DNA from: Hyphomonadaceae bacterium UBA1001
Lineage (GTDB): Bacteria; Pseudomonadota; Alphaproteobacteria; Caulobacterales; Aquidulcibacteraceae
Reading direction: 5' to 3'
DNA length: 6,564 nucleotides
NCBI GenBank assembly: GCA_002291875.1
Contig: DBAV01000226.1
Span: forward strand, 1-6,564
Made by a program: the position numbers and the translations under genes. A model generated the notes under the pieces. The model made no database searches, had not been told where the DNA came from, and saw only the letters and a program-made list of their open reading frames with translations. Of this stretch, positions 6,546-6,564 are shown one piece after another (within the stretch, counting starts at the first letter, position 1; each line of letters opens with the position of its first letter).

Positions 6546-6564
6546 CCGTCATCCCGGGCCGGTG
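6546..6564. repeat. Possible start of an alphaproteobacterial palindromic intergenic repeat
   Basis: The last bases contain CCGTCATCCCGGGCC. Short palindromic repeats beginning with GTCATCCCGGGC are common between genes in many alphaproteobacterial genomes. Only one arm fits in the window, so the other half cannot be confirmed. Confidence 0.3.

Overview
The window is GC-rich, densely coding DNA with strongly G/C-ending codons, and looks like an alphaproteobacterial chromosome. The clues are a DUF2336 protein (a family essentially confined to Alphaproteobacteria), scarce GANTC sites (only five, the usual mark of a CcrM-methylated genome) and a CtrA-like TTTA-N7-TTTA motif ahead of a transglycosylase-like gene. 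A relative of Caulobacterales, Maricaulales or Rhodobacterales is plausible. No marker gene fixes the genus.

Layout from left to right: (1) on the minus strand, a nearly complete dicarboxylate/amino acid:cation symporter (DAACS, glutamate-transporter fold) whose C-terminal end runs off base 1. (2) A divergent control region of about 110 bp with three GTTTAC repeats. (3) On the plus strand, an SLT-fold lytic transglycosylase-like protein without a signal peptide, then a DUF2336 helical-repeat protein 81 bp downstream. (4) An AT-richer 98-bp gap with dyad symmetry, then a two-gene type II toxin-antitoxin operon: an Xre/MbcA/ParS-type antitoxin (DUF2384) and a RES-domain NAD+-consuming toxin, overlapping by 4 nt through TTGA. 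(5) On the minus strand, a NodB-fold polysaccharide deacetylase that converges on the toxin gene and overlaps its 3' end by 9 nt. (6) Divergent from it, a complete class III calcineurin-like metallophosphoesterase of the CpdA/GpdQ type. (7) A 53-bp tail that may enter a palindromic intergenic repeat.

How they work together: the only clear functional module is the RES/Xre toxin-antitoxin pair, where the antitoxin should bind and neutralise the toxin and repress their shared promoter. The transglycosylase-like and DUF2336 genes may be co-expressed, and cell-envelope or flagellar work is possible but not proven. The deacetylase and phosphoesterase share a divergent intergenic region. No RNA gene, insertion sequence or CRISPR array was seen. 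The system closest to a defence or stress module is the RES/Xre pair, a known family rather than a new one.
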